From: Larix sibirica
Lineage: Eukaryota; Streptophyta; Pinopsida; Pinales; Pinaceae
Length of the DNA: 25,002 bases
Assembly: GCA_004151065.3 (NCBI GenBank)
Contig: NWUY0300000541.1
Span: 27,832-52,833 of the forward strand
Direction: 5' to 3'
Shown here: positions 1-10,168 of the stretch, piece after piece
How the letters are laid out: each line of letters begins with the position of its first letter
How positions within the stretch are numbered: position 1 is the first letter of the stretch
The notes under the pieces: model-generated
The model's database searches: none
What the model saw: the letters and a program-made list of their open reading frames with translations, nothing else
Told to the model about the DNA's origin: nothing
Program-made: the position numbers and the translations under genes

Positions 1-988
1 ATATCTGTATATTCCCATGCAAAGGATCCCTTATGTTTTTTGAGCAAAGTGATCAGACGTTCCAGTTCATCGGGCGCAAGGTTAGGATTAATGTTCAGAG
101 TCTTTCCAGGCTCGATTTCTACTAGATTACTTTTAGATTTTTTAAAAACTGGGATTATTTCGACATCACTAACTAGAGTCTCTTCAGTTAGATCTTCTTG
201 TTCTTTTTCACTTAAGGTACTGTTCAGAATTTGATATGCGTGTCTAGTGATAGATGTGGGCTCACTGATGAAACTGTTAATGGTATCGTCTTCAGTTTCA
301 GTTTTAAAAGTCAGTGCCTTCCCAATTGTTAACAACGGTTGAATTCCTTCCTCTTCCTCCAAATTCATCCATATTGGAGTTTCAACATCAGAAATTGGTC
401 TGGATAGAAGATATAGGGTCAGGTTTTTAATGTCAATCCCATCAGAAATCGTCATGGAGCTTGATCTACAGCTGATACATGCATCAAATGTAGCTAACCA
501 TGGTCATCCTAGGATTAACGGGTGTCCCCCTAGGTGCGAATTAGGTTGCAAAACCAAGAAGTTTGTAGGGTATTCCCACAAATCAATGGTGACCACCAGG
601 TCATCTAAGATTCCTTCAGGTTTGATAGTGGACCTATCAGCAAGTTCTAGTATTGTAGGGGTAGGATTGAGATTAGTGAGTCCCAGTTTCTTTACAGTTT
701 CGATGGTCATGACATTTATAGCTACACCTAAGTCTACCAATATGTTGAGTATCTGAGTGTTCCCAATGTATAATGTGACAGTAGGATTACTTGAGTCGTC
801 ATACTTATCCAATGGAGCCCTACCCATTATCAATTCAGACAATTTTCCCACTACATGGGATTTAGGAAGGTCCCTAGGCTTCCTTCCTGTATTTTTAACG
901 CACATATACCTAACGATCTTGGCGTAGATAGGTACATCATGAAGGTCTTGTAATAGTGGAAACTTGATGTAAAGATTCTTCAATTCTC
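1..988 (-). pseudogene. Ty3/gypsy retrotransposon polyprotein fragment: retropepsin and linker towards reverse transcriptase
   Basis: Read leftwards, one frame stays open from about 988 to the window edge apart from a single TGA at 504-506. It starts with a segment typical of the stretch before the protease (IKFPLLQ, then DVPIYAK). The retropepsin core follows: VDLGVAINVM carries the D-x-G catalytic triplet in the DLG form common in plant gypsy elements, then LELADRST, WEYPTNFLVLQP and GGHPLILG. The TGA falls right after LILG, where relatives have the arginine of G-R-P-W-L. Beyond it the frame resumes with PWLATFDACI and runs through an acidic linker to HKGSFAWEYTD, the usual lead into reverse transcriptase. 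RT itself lies outside the window. At the gag side, homology fades near an ambiguous base at 989. The element is broken by the stop and truncated. The family call is firm; the lineage is not assigned. Confidence 0.85.
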
Positions 989-1090
989 NTATTAACCCTC
1001 GATCAAACATTTTAAAATACCTCAATCGAGTGCTTATGTAAGCCCTCGATCGAGCGTTTGCAAAAATCTTGATCAAGGTCAATTTTTAAC
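989..1090. repeat. Short degenerate tandem array, 23-24 bp period, CTCGATCGAG core
   Basis: Four related units start near 997, 1020, 1044 and 1067. Each begins with a version of CCTCGATCGAG: CCTCGATCAA, CCTCAATCGAG, CCTCGATCGAG and TCTTGATCAAG. Each is followed by 13-14 AT-rich bases. The core is palindromic. The array abuts the point where gypsy homology stops, and a single N lies at 989. Confidence 0.5.
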
Positions 1091-1190
1091 ATAATCACAC
1101 TCCACTTGCCAAACATATTCATCGGAACACCCATGTGTTTAACTATATGAATCAATTTGCAAACCTGCTATAATCCATATTAAGACCCAA

Positions 1191-1660
1191 AAATTAATTG
1201 CTTTGGCATATGTATATGCTTAAATTTGATATTTTTAACCTTGACTTTTGTAGGATATTAATATACTATTGAGTCCAATGATTTCTCCTATATCTCTAAG
1301 TCTATTGAATTGCTTCATCTCTCCAAGTCCGTTAAGTTCTCCCATCCCTCTTGTAGTAAGTCTCACTTCTATTTCAATTTCATTTGTTTAATATGTTATT
1401 AATTACTTTGGCACCTCCATATTCCTAAGTTGATTTTTTTAATAAAATATTGATACTGATATGAGATAGAGTCCACCAACAAGCCCCACCCCTCCAACTC
1501 CATTGGGTTGGCACGCCTCTTCCAATAAGTCTCACTCCTATTTTTGTTTTATTCATTTGATATGTTATTAATTACTTTGGAATATGCATATGTACCTAAG
1601 TTCGATATATTTTACATTGATTTTACAAGATATTGAAATGAGATTGAAGTCATAGACACA
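1191..1660. repeat. Degenerate tandem repeat, about 170-205 bp units
   Basis: The motif ATTAATTxCTTTGG recurs at 1193, 1398 and 1567. It is each time followed by a diverged 'cctaagtt(t)gat' block and a GATATTGA-like block. The stretch TAAGTCTCACTYCTATTT recurs at about 1357 and 1526, again 169 bp apart. The copies are well diverged, with indels. No coding content is seen. Confidence 0.6.
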
Positions 1661-2142
1661 TGGTGTTCCACCCCTTACAAATAAGAGCCACATTATTAAA
1701 TCTAGAAAACAATAGGGATGCCAGATAGTAAATGATTTTGGAAATTCATTTTTGTCGTGCCAATTAGGCATTCTGCCATTAAGCCACCATCCTAGGTTAG
1801 GGCTACTTCATTATGTACTATATCTATTTTATAACATTATAGTTGTGTGTTTTGTTAATCAAAATGCTAAGGTTGGAATATGAACCCTTGGCATGTTCCA
1901 TTATATCAATGATTCTACCATTCCATATGTTCATATGCTTGGTTCATATGCCCATTATCTTTCCCATTCGTAAACTCATCCTACTCAAATGCACATTGAA
2001 TCCTTGTTATAATTTTTTTACAAATACACTAATCCAATGTTGAATTTTCCAATTCCAAATCCAAGAATTTGAGGACAAGTGACCTATTGTTATTGTTAGA
2101 GTGAACCTTTCCACAGTGTCACTATGATACAAAAATGTTAAT
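1660..2142. other. AT-rich stretch without recognisable gene
   Basis: Short frames on both strands show no family motifs. I see only low-complexity, plant-type intergenic DNA. Confidence 0.4.
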
Positions 2143-2310
2143 ATGAGAGAACTTAGTGATGAAGAATACAAAGAGTGGTTGCAACAACCCCTGATTACAT
2201 TTAAAAAATTTCTCAAGTCACCCACTAGGAATGATTATAGTACCAATGATTCCTCATATGAGGGGGATAAATACATTGATACAAAAGTCGGCATGGATTA
2301 TTTTTTATGA
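2143..2310 (+). other. Small unassigned open frame (55 codons)
   Basis: An ATG-started frame begins MRELSDEEYKEWLQQP and ends in TGA. It is rich in charged residues and reads more like protein than the surrounding DNA. No family is recognised. It could be a relic of a transposon gene or chance. Confidence 0.15.
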
Positions 2311-2556
2311 GATACAAATTTTATGTGGTCAATATTCATTAATGCATTTGAGTAAGATGAGTTTACAAATAGTTATCACGTTGTTGGCGCCTTAAAAAGA
2401 GCTACTTCCACACCTCATTTGGTAAGTGGGTAAGAGTTTATCCAATCAGGAACAACCATATCACTATACAACTTCAAAGAAATTTACAATTTTATGGAAT
2501 TTGAATGATAATCACAAGCCCTTTTCTTTTTTTAGTGTTATTTTATAATAAAATGG

Positions 2557-2599
2557 TTAATAATAATAATAATAATAAAATAATAATTAATAATAATAA
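2557..2599. repeat. (TAA)n microsatellite
   Basis: About 14 trinucleotide units of TAA, with two interruptions. Confidence 0.85.
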
Positions 2600-3470
2600 C
2601 GTAGGGTTGTATAGTATTCAAACTCTTTCTTTTATTTATACTCTATGCTTACAACATTTGTTTTATTTAGATATATTTTGTTAATTACGACATGTTATTT
2701 TCCCATGTAAACAAAGTCATTTGGAATTTCATGATCTTGTGGGGTTTATGAATCTTATTTTGATCATTCAAGTAAAGGGTGGGGGACACATTACAATGTC
2801 GATTCCGGGGTTGAGCATGCTTCCTATCAGCCATAAAAACATTAATGTTTTTTAATTTTCACTTTGGACAAAGAACTAAAAATTAAATCATAAAATATAT
2901 TTGTCATTAATTTGTTATTATTTATGTTTATTAAAAATATTCTTTTACCATTAATTTGCAACTATATGCACCATTTATCATACCATATTGATATTATGTT
3001 GTTATACATAGATTAAAATGCCTTGCTTCTACCACCATGTTTGTTAGGTGTCTCTCTTGTACATGTAAAAACACAATTCATTAAAACTTATGTGACTTTC
3101 TTAGGATATCATAACTCTTAAATTCTATGTCTTATTTTTTATAAATTCATTTTTTAAAACATCCAACTTTTAAATTCCATGTCTCTCTTTCTATAAATTC
3201 CTTATTTTTTGTTTCCTTATAAGTGAATAATTTATCTTTTATCGTTATCCTTGTTGATTGATAATTCTTATTGATGGTGTGTCAAATATAATAACATTTA
3301 AAAATATGTTTAATTATTTTTAAATTTATTTTTTATTGGTTAAAATAATAAATTTATAAAAATAAATTATCATAATTTAATTAATTACTTATTAAATTTA
3401 AATTTGTAATATTAAAAAAATAAAACTTCTTTTATTATTTAATTTTTTAGAAAATCTCTTGAATGGGGTG
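2600..3470. other. AT-rich intergenic DNA
   Basis: Very AT-rich, especially 3290-3450, with stop codons in every frame. I see no gene, RNA or clear repeat structure here. Confidence 0.4.
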
Positions 3471-3479
3471 GTATCAAGA

Positions 3480-4300
3480 TAGGCTTGATGTATTAATGGC
3501 GATGAGACATCGGTTGATCTGGAGGTGACGTACAAGGTGGAGGGGTATTTATCACACCGCCTCCCAAGAGCTGGCACGTACAATGTCATTTGGATCACTC
3601 AATACATAGTAATGGTGGAGGGAAGGAATGAGGTGATGGAAGCTATGCCACTTGTTCTCGCTAGACGGGATTTAAAAGGGGAATTTGATCCCCAAGTGTC
3701 GAGACTTCGTTGACGTTTTCATTGTTACAAGTGTCATATTACAACCTACGATATGGTGCGAGGGTGATGGAGAAGGAACGACAATGGTGAGGGAGTGCCA
3801 CTGTGCTCAAAGTCGAAGGGGTTGGTCTCTTCAAGCACAAAACAGAGAGACGAGTGGCGTTGGCATTATTAGGCACTTGGACTCCATGACGGACACACTA
3901 TTGGACATTAGGAACGACATATGTGACCTGGAAAGTGACACGCAGTCTAGAATGCATGAGTTGGGACACAGGGTTCAAGTGATAACGAGTGGTGCACAGA
4001 TATTGTAGAGCATTTCAACCTCCCTTCTCTGCTCCTCATGGTCATGGAGCTTAAGGTGGCGAATTCGGCCCCAACAGTAGCAGTGGTGGATATGCATATT
4101 CTAACCCATGTGGACTCTAGGACCAATGAGCAAGAAATCAAGGCAGAGGAATAAAAACTATCAATGGCCACAATTGCGATGGAGGTCAAGCCAATTGTGC
4201 CTCCCTCATGAAGCGGCAAGCATGAAGCTCCAAACCCTATCCAAGAAAGCGAGGAGACCCCACAACAGCGGCGAAACTTAGATCCCGACTCCTCGAAATA
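3480..4300 (+). pseudogene. GC-richer coding-like island, possible decayed gag-type sequence
   Basis: Base composition changes sharply at about 3470 and again at about 4330, with much higher GC than either flank. Two overlapping plus-strand frames (3525-3713 and 3685-4008) are open. The second has an amphipathic, acidic stretch around LDSMTDTLLDIRND followed by ICDLESDTQSRMHELG, which resembles the coiled coil seen in some plant gypsy gag proteins. Frames break repeatedly, so any gene is dead. No zinc knuckle or other diagnostic motif is visible. The retroelement assignment is only a guess. Confidence 0.25.
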
Positions 4301-5175
4301 GCTTCAGTAGGGACTGCTCCCTCACATCTCAACAGTTCAACATGGTCTACCTCTCATGCGATCTTTAGCAATTCATGTTTGTAGTGTTTTTGTTCATGTT
4401 GTTAGGATGAAGGAATTTTGGACTCTACCAATCTTTTACTATGTCGCTCAATAGAGGCAGTTAGGAAGTGCTCTTTAGGAGTTGTTAACAATCTTTTTTT
4501 CACTCTTTTCCTGAGAAATTTCTCCCTTTGGAAAGCTCAATTCCAACTTTCCTTGTACACATATATAATTTTTGTGAAGATATAATATAAAATAAAAATA
4601 AAAATCCAACTTAAAAAATAAAAACAAATTCAATATATTATTCTCTCACAAAACTTCTTACTTACCTACTTGTAAAGCAAGGCCACCTCTCAAGTTCTTC
4701 CAATCACCTTCCTAGTATGTTAAGTTCATGGTATCCACAATTTATTTTATTTTAAGTATATTTGTTATGATTTTAATAGGTTTGTTATTTTATATTTTTT
4801 AAAATTAATTTATAAAGTGTTAATTGGAATGTTATTTATATGGAAAATTTTGGTTAAAATTTAATTGAGTAGGGTTAGATTTAAATTTTTCAATTAGATT
4901 GGAATGGTAGAAAGAAAAAAAGAAAAAAAAGCGACTTGGCCTTTTCTTTATTATGATATAATCACCTTTAAAATTTATAAATTGAATAATAACCTACATT
5001 TCATGTGTGAGTAACCATATTTTTCAGACTTCCATATATTATAGATATATGTGTTTACTATTATCATGGCATGGTCCTTTTCAAATTTATAAATTAAAGA
5101 TAAAGATAAGTACAACAATAACAAACCAATATCCAAAACTGTAATAAAATCAATGACATGAATTGCATTATAGGT
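4300..5175. other. AT-rich intergenic DNA
   Basis: Long A/T runs and no coding signal on either strand. A purine-rich AGAAAAAAAGAAAAAAAAG run sits near 4911-4931. Confidence 0.4.
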
Positions 5176-5606
5176 TTCATCAAATCACTGACCAAAATAT
5201 TGTAGGTTTATAAAATCAATCTCATAAAGTCATTGACATGGAATGCAAAATAGTGATGCACCCACCTCAACCTCCTCCTCTCATGAAAATCAATGCTAAA
5301 GAATGATCCTTATTGATGTTGTCCTATTCCTTAAATTGTTTTGTTTTACTTTATGGAAGCTAAGGGCTATGCAATTCATCAAATCATTGACCAAAATATT
5401 GTAGGTTTCATAAAATCGATCAAATAAAGTCATTGACATGGAATGTTCATAAAGTCATTGACATGGAATGTAAAAGAGTGATACACGCACCTCAACCTCC
5501 TCATATCATGAAAATCAATGCTAAAGAATGATCCTTATTGATATTGACGTATTCCTTAAATTGTTTTGCTTTAATTTTTGAAAGCTAAGGGTTATGTAAT
5601 TCAAAT
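5176..5606. repeat. Two-copy tandem repeat, about 199 bp unit
   Basis: The block starting TTCATCAAATCA(C/T)TGACC at 5176 recurs at 5375. Both copies contain ACCTCAACCTCCTC and TCAATGCTAAAGAATGATCC. The second copy is longer because it carries an internal duplication of an AAAGTCATTGACATGGAATG segment near 5427-5469. Confidence 0.85.
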
Positions 5607-5710
5607 TCATGGTTTGTGTCAAATGTGAGGAAAGACTAACAACTTAAAAGGTATTATTGTAAGATTGATTTTGAGTTAGGGATGGTTTTAGTATTGTTTT
5701 ACTACATCTT

Positions 5711-5746
5711 AATAGTGTAAAGAATTATAATAGTGTAAAGAATTAT
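5711..5746. repeat. Perfect 18-bp tandem duplication
   Basis: AATAGTGTAAAGAATTAT occurs twice back to back. Confidence 0.9.
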
Positions 5747-5836
5747 AGGATTATAAAATTTGTTTGATTTTTATTTTGAATATGAAATTGAATGGAAAGA
5801 AATTAGTGTAAATTTATTTTAATTCCAAATTTATTA

Positions 5837-6114
5837 TGTATCAAAAAGGATAAAATTCAAATATTTCTATTAACTTCTAAAATTCTCTTTATTCTTTACA
5901 TGATAAGAACCTTCTTTATATATATAAATGCAAAATGGGCTTGATTAAGTTTTAATCTTGTGAATCATTTTATTTAATATAAAAGCTAAGTACATACATA
6001 AATTCAAAATGGACATAATTAAGTTTTAATCTTGTGAATCCTTTTATTTAATATAAAAGCTAACTACTTATCAAATATTACAATGGTTGGTCATTATAAT
6101 CTTCCATTTCTACA
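5837..6114 (-). repeat. 3' LTR of the minus-strand element
   Basis: It aligns with 10169-10379 through blocks such as ATAAAATTCAA, TTCTATTAACT, CAAAATGG, TATAAAAGCTAACTACTTAT and ATAATCTTCCA. It is longer than its partner because of an internal 74-bp duplication: the segment starting at 5926 repeats at 6000. On the minus strand it begins TGTAGAAATGG and ends in CA. Confidence 0.65.
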
Positions 6115-6134
6115 ATGCCTTTCTTTTCTTTTGG
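6115..6134 (-). other. Polypurine tract
   Basis: The minus strand reads CCCAAAAGAAAAGAAAGGCA directly before the 3' LTR. This is the position and composition expected for the plus-strand primer of an LTR element. Confidence 0.55.
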
Positions 6135-6399
6135 GATTGGTACCAATTCTTCACAATTTAATTGGACAATTCCCCAACTGTCCTCTAGGTTTAAGAGAAG
6201 TGGTATCGCTAAAAGGTGACAACTGATGCCATAGAAAGATAAGAAAAAAAAATGCAAGTATATTTTGGTGCTCCTCGGTTAATTGGTATAGGAGAAGACA
6301 TTTAAAGCATATAGAGATGACAATATGGAATCTCCAAACAATGTTGGTGGTTGGTGTAGGTGGTGTTGATGTGGCAAAACCATAAAGGCTTAGAACAAA

Positions 6400-7330
6400 A
6401 TTGATGTACCCAGGTGAGGAATAAAATTATGCTCTAGTGTTTGCCAAACTATTTGAAGACATCATCCACGATGTTTTCATTACAAAGACTAGCAATCAAT
6501 GGTTTGTCAGAGAAGACACTTGGAAAACAATGATTCAAAAGCATCCCATTCATAATGACCATGGTATTGCTAAATATTTAGCTATGTAAAATAACATACA
6601 TGGCAGCATAGTAGGATCCTAAAGTTGGATTAGGTCCCTTAGACTCCATATCTTCCAAGAGCTCATAGAGTACGCTTGGATTATGAAGATAGAGATGATC
6701 CCATTTATCTAAATCCCAAAGGACCATGAAAATGATAAACTTGTCACTTACATGTTTAGTAGGCTCATCTAAACATTTGAATTGTGCATCTGGGGATGTG
6801 AAAAACTTGTGACTAGATAATTCAAGGGATCCAAAATGAAGAAACTTAGCATTACTATTTGTCTGCATAATTGACACCAATAAAATAGAAGAGCCAATTG
6901 GTGCTGGAACACTGGAACACTTAGCTATAGGATTTGAAAAATATACCAAAGGTGAAGCATATAGTGCTTTTTGAATTAGGATCTATGCAGGATTTAAAGA
7001 ATGAACAATCCCTCAAAAAATAACAAGAGAGTTGAGTTGTTTGTTTTCCAACATAACTATAGAATATATTACAAAATCACTCATGATCAAATTATGAGCA
7101 CTTGCCTTCTTCAGAAAAACATTGCTAGTGTGATCAATAATCAAAGCCCCAAAGTATTCAATAGGAACTGCAAATTGTGCCCTTTCCCATGGCTGCAAAT
7201 GTGCATCTTGAGAAGAAGAAAAAAGATAGAGCAACCTCAAAGTTTAATGCTCTAATGCCATTAGGAAAATTCTTTACACTTGCAAACCATTGTTGTGAGA
7301 TCATTGTCTAGGACTTTTTCTCACAATTTT
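6400..7330 (-). pseudogene. Coding-like relics of unknown origin inside the LTR element
   Basis: Two minus-strand frames are open. 7240-7013 contains QPWERAQFAVPIEYFGALII, then LKKASAHNL. 6949-6578 (open upstream to about 6985) contains SPLVYFSNPIAKC, DEPTKHVSDKFIIFMVLWDL and YELLEDMESKGPNPTLGSYY. They read as real protein in composition but match no retroelement domain. 'EYFGALIIDHTSNVFLKK' loosely resembles the first strands of a Nudix fold, but no Nudix box follows. 'ELLEDMESKGPNPTLGSYY' loosely resembles the end of a PPR repeat. Neither call is safe. They may be exon fragments captured by, or inserted into, the element. Confidence 0.25.
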
Positions 7331-7634
7331 TGGATTCGTTCCAATCTATTTGTTGTTCGTATTCTTACTTAAACTTAAATTATAATGCATGTATCTTTCA
7401 TTTCCTAGAAACATCATATAACCTATTGATTACAGATGCATGGTGTTCCTAGAGTATTTTATTCCTAAATTCAAATCCAAGTCAATCCTTAACGACCTAT
7501 GTTTCACCAATTTTCTATGAGGCATTGTAGAGGATGGCATGGAAGGTACAATTATTGTGGTTGAGATAGTAGTGACATGAACAAAATGTACATCGGAAGA
7601 AGCTTACAATGTTGTATCGAAATTATATTGTTGA

Positions 7635-8009
7635 TTGGAAATTACAGGTGGAGGTAAAGAAACTGAGGACAAGGTTGACTCTGCTAGGAAAGAGAATAAG
7701 GCCCTTGCCAAAAGAGAGTTTAGAATAATTAAACATGGATTCAATGATCGTGGATTCTTAACTAAGTTTCTCACTCGTAATGTTGATCCAACATAGATAT
7801 ATGTTTTTGATGACCCAACAGACACCTTTATTACAATCCATGATCACCAAGCACACTATAAATCAAGTGTTGCTCTGGTCTTCTTACAAGAGTCACGAGG
7901 TCTATGTGCACACCAATTTAACATGAATAACAATTGCAACTTATCTGATTATCTTCCGTTCATAGGTATCCTTATTAGAGATAATAAAGGTAGGAAAATT
8001 ACAAGGTGA
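7635..8009 (+). pseudogene. Plus-strand open frame of 124 codons with one TAG, unknown
   Basis: The frame after the TGA at 7632 stays open to the TGA at 8007 except for a TAG at 7794. It includes KENKALAKREFRIIKHGFND before that stop, and IYVFDDPTDTFITIHD, then LFIGILIRD-like PFIGILIRDNKGRK after it. Amino-acid content looks protein-like, and the strand is opposite to the host element. No family is recognised. A captured gene fragment or a nested insertion would explain it; so would chance in a frame with few stops. Confidence 0.25.
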
Positions 8010-8204
8010 GGAGCTACAACTAATCTTGTTTGCTTACAATAGTGAATGGATTTGTTGGTCAATATCAATTGTCTCGATAGGGGTAATATGATAAGGAGGG
8101 GTATTGGGAAGGAGGGCACTAGACATAAGGTCAATGATATGCTCGATATGTCATGGGGGTGTTTAAGTGGTATGTTTAATAAAAACATCTTGAGAGAGAT
8201 AGGA

Positions 8205-8235
8205 GGGGTTCCAACCATGTGGGGAAGGGGGGGGG
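8205..8235 (+). other. G-rich tract with quadruplex-forming pattern
   Basis: GGGG, a 12-base loop, GGGG, AA, then nine G. This satisfies a relaxed G-quadruplex pattern on the plus strand, the antisense strand of the element. Confidence 0.4.
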
Positions 8236-8305
8236 AGCAAGTTGATCAGGCTTAGCTTCTTGGATAATGCATAGATGTAAACATTTATGAACAGAAAATT
8301 GATAT

Positions 8306-8830
8306 CTACAACATCATTACCAAATAAAGTTTATGGAGAGGAAGCAACATATGAGTACTTGAAGCGAAAGTGTTGACCATCCTTAGTGATGTCGTAAGTG
8401 TTGGGGTGAGAAGCATATGTGGCAAATCATTCATGTTGGTAAGGTATCCCTGGCAGTAAGTTAGTAAAATATAATAGAGCAACATCACAAACATGATGTC
8501 ATAAAAAATTAGGGAAAAGGTGATATTACATTGTTGGGTCACAAACAAGGATTGGGCACCCTAATTCACCCACCCGAGATGGTATGGATGAGGGTGGGGA
8601 GTTACCAACAAAGGAAAATATTTGACAAGGGTCATAGAGACCAAGTTTTTTTGGCTACCCTTGTCCATGATGATCTTAGCGAGATGATATTTAATCTTGC
8701 AATTTTGAGTAAAGATCATGGGATAGGTGGGAGAGGTTGGACGTGTCATTGGAATGAGACTTGGATTAGATGTAGTGGGGTTTTCCACATTAATGACAAC
8801 ATCTAAAGGGCCAAATTATGTGTTAGGGTC
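8306..8830 (-). pseudogene. Ty3/gypsy retropepsin relic
   Basis: One minus-strand frame from about 8800 to 8306 has a single TAG at 8563-8561. Before the stop it reads QNCKIKYHLAKIIMDKGSQK, NLVSMTLVKY, then TPHPHPYHLGWVN. After it comes GAQSLFVTQQCNITFSL. This follows the plant gypsy protease layout: a cysteine-led strand, I-I-x-D-x-G-S with N-L-V-S, T-P-H-P-x-P-Y-x-x-x-W, and Q-Q-C. The catalytic D-S-G is D-K-G here, so the enzyme would be dead even without the stop. The later part, expected to hold the second half of the fold, is only weakly recognisable. It lies downstream of the gag relic in the same frame. Confidence 0.65.
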
Positions 8831-9794
8831 AAAGAATAAGGTCTTGGACCTAGAGCGTGGGTGTTGGAAAACATGACACTATGTTGTGTTGTGAGAGGAC
8901 GTTTTATGGAGTGTGCAATATTGACTTGTGGGAAGTGGGGGTGTGGAAACCATAGGAGAATGTGTACCATGGGAGAGATCTATTGTGAAGAGGGAAATTG
9001 AGATGGATAACAAAAGGCATTGGGTTTTTTCCTAACTTATTTTCATCAACTATAGCATTTTAAAAATCCAAGAAAGAGGAGAGTTATGCACCAAAGCAAC
9101 TTCATGATAGAGAATAGGAAGTGAACCATAATTAAATTAAATTATCTGAGTACATGTTCTGGATCTGAAATGGAGAGTTGCACTTGGATTTTGCAAAAGA
9201 TTTAAATGTATTGTTGAATTGTCTAAGTGGAATGTTGATGAAGGTAAAGCCAACATGCTCAGATGCTCTTGACATAGCCTTCTGGATAGAAACTCCCTTG
9301 AAGTGTAATGCAGAACTAGTCCCAAGTATTAATGGAACTAGAGAGTGGGATGACCATCTCTTCATTGAGTTCTATACAAATGGATTATGTAGTGCCACTC
9401 ATATGTTTTTCCGGATCCAACCAATGGGAAACTAATCCTTGTAGATGGCAGGCTGCCAAGGTGACTTTGTCTATTTCTAGTAGTGTGGTGTGATGCTAGA
9501 AATATGAAGAGAATACTCATATCCAAGCCTCAGCTTGATCACCATCAAAAGCACCAAAAAATTATAAAATTATGTCAAGATCAATTTAGAGTCCTAGCAC
9601 AATTGAAAGGTTGGTTGGGATGTGGTCTTATTGAGCTTCAAATCTAGTAGTTCTATAGCTAGATCATATATCACCTAAGTGTGCTCATGAAGAAGTTTAT
9701 TTTGACGATGAATAATTTGTTGTTGTTTCTAGAAAAAATGTAGTGCTTCTACAAGGAATTCATCTTCATGATTGGTTTTCTTGGGAGGATCCAT
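8831..9794 (-). pseudogene. gag relic of the minus-strand LTR element
   Basis: The start codon ATG at 9794-9792 opens MDPPKKTNHEDEFLVEALHF, about 375 bases inside the 5' LTR. A glutamine-rich, probably helical stretch KQQQIIHRQNKLLHEHT follows, then VIYDLAIELLDLKLNKTTSQ. In-frame TAG codons lie at 9731-9729, 9677-9675 and 9596-9594. Further on the frame carries many stops, apart from an open run at 9365-9132. Start position, charge pattern and distance to the protease fit a gypsy gag; no zinc knuckle was found. The open run is mirrored by an equally open plus-strand frame, listed separately, so its meaning is unclear. Confidence 0.45.
9148..9435 (+). other. Unassigned plus-strand frame opposite the gag relic
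   Basis: A frame reading EYMFWI, TGA (9166), then NGELHLDFAKDLNVLLNCLS and CSDALDIAFWIETPLKC is open to TAA at 9433. Its residue mix (Trp, Cys, Asp, Glu) looks protein-like. No family is recognised. Confidence 0.2.
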
Positions 9795-10150
9795 GAAGTT
9801 CTTATTGAGGTCAAGGAATAACCTGAGAAGTGTGTGATGACAATGTGAGAGAGAAAGATAGTTGTGCCTCTCTATGGTCCTCTATATTCCCTTATGGAGA
9901 ACAAAAAATGATATGTAGAACTGAAGTAGGAAAATAGTTGAACTCAGGTGCCAATCTTAGATTCGGGTGGGAGGGCACACTCCAAAGTACCGAATCTAAA
10001 CTACTATTATAGTAAATAGTTGTTCTTGAATACAGAGCGAGAGGATCATTATTAGGTTGTGGAAGCTTGTAGAAGAAGGAAATGGATCCCTGCCAACGCG
10101 CTTGAGGCTTGGTGAAGAAGGGAGTGGATCCCTTTAGGCAGTTGCAGAAG

Positions 10151-10168
10151 CTGACTTTGATACCAAAT
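10151..10168 (-). other. tRNA primer-binding site (initiator-methionine type)
   Basis: The minus strand reads TTTGGTATCAAAGTCAG directly after the 5' LTR end. It resembles TGGTATCAGAGC, which is complementary to the 3' end of plant initiator tRNA-Met. Position and sequence together support it; a few bases have drifted. Confidence 0.6.

Noticed and set aside
40-756. Plus-strand open frames over the left edge
   Set aside because: They are mirror frames of the minus-strand gypsy polyprotein, which has clear retropepsin motifs.
6440-6480. NIVDDVF on the minus strand as a reverse-transcriptase YxDD motif
   Set aside because: The surrounding residues do not fit the RT palm, and stops follow at once.
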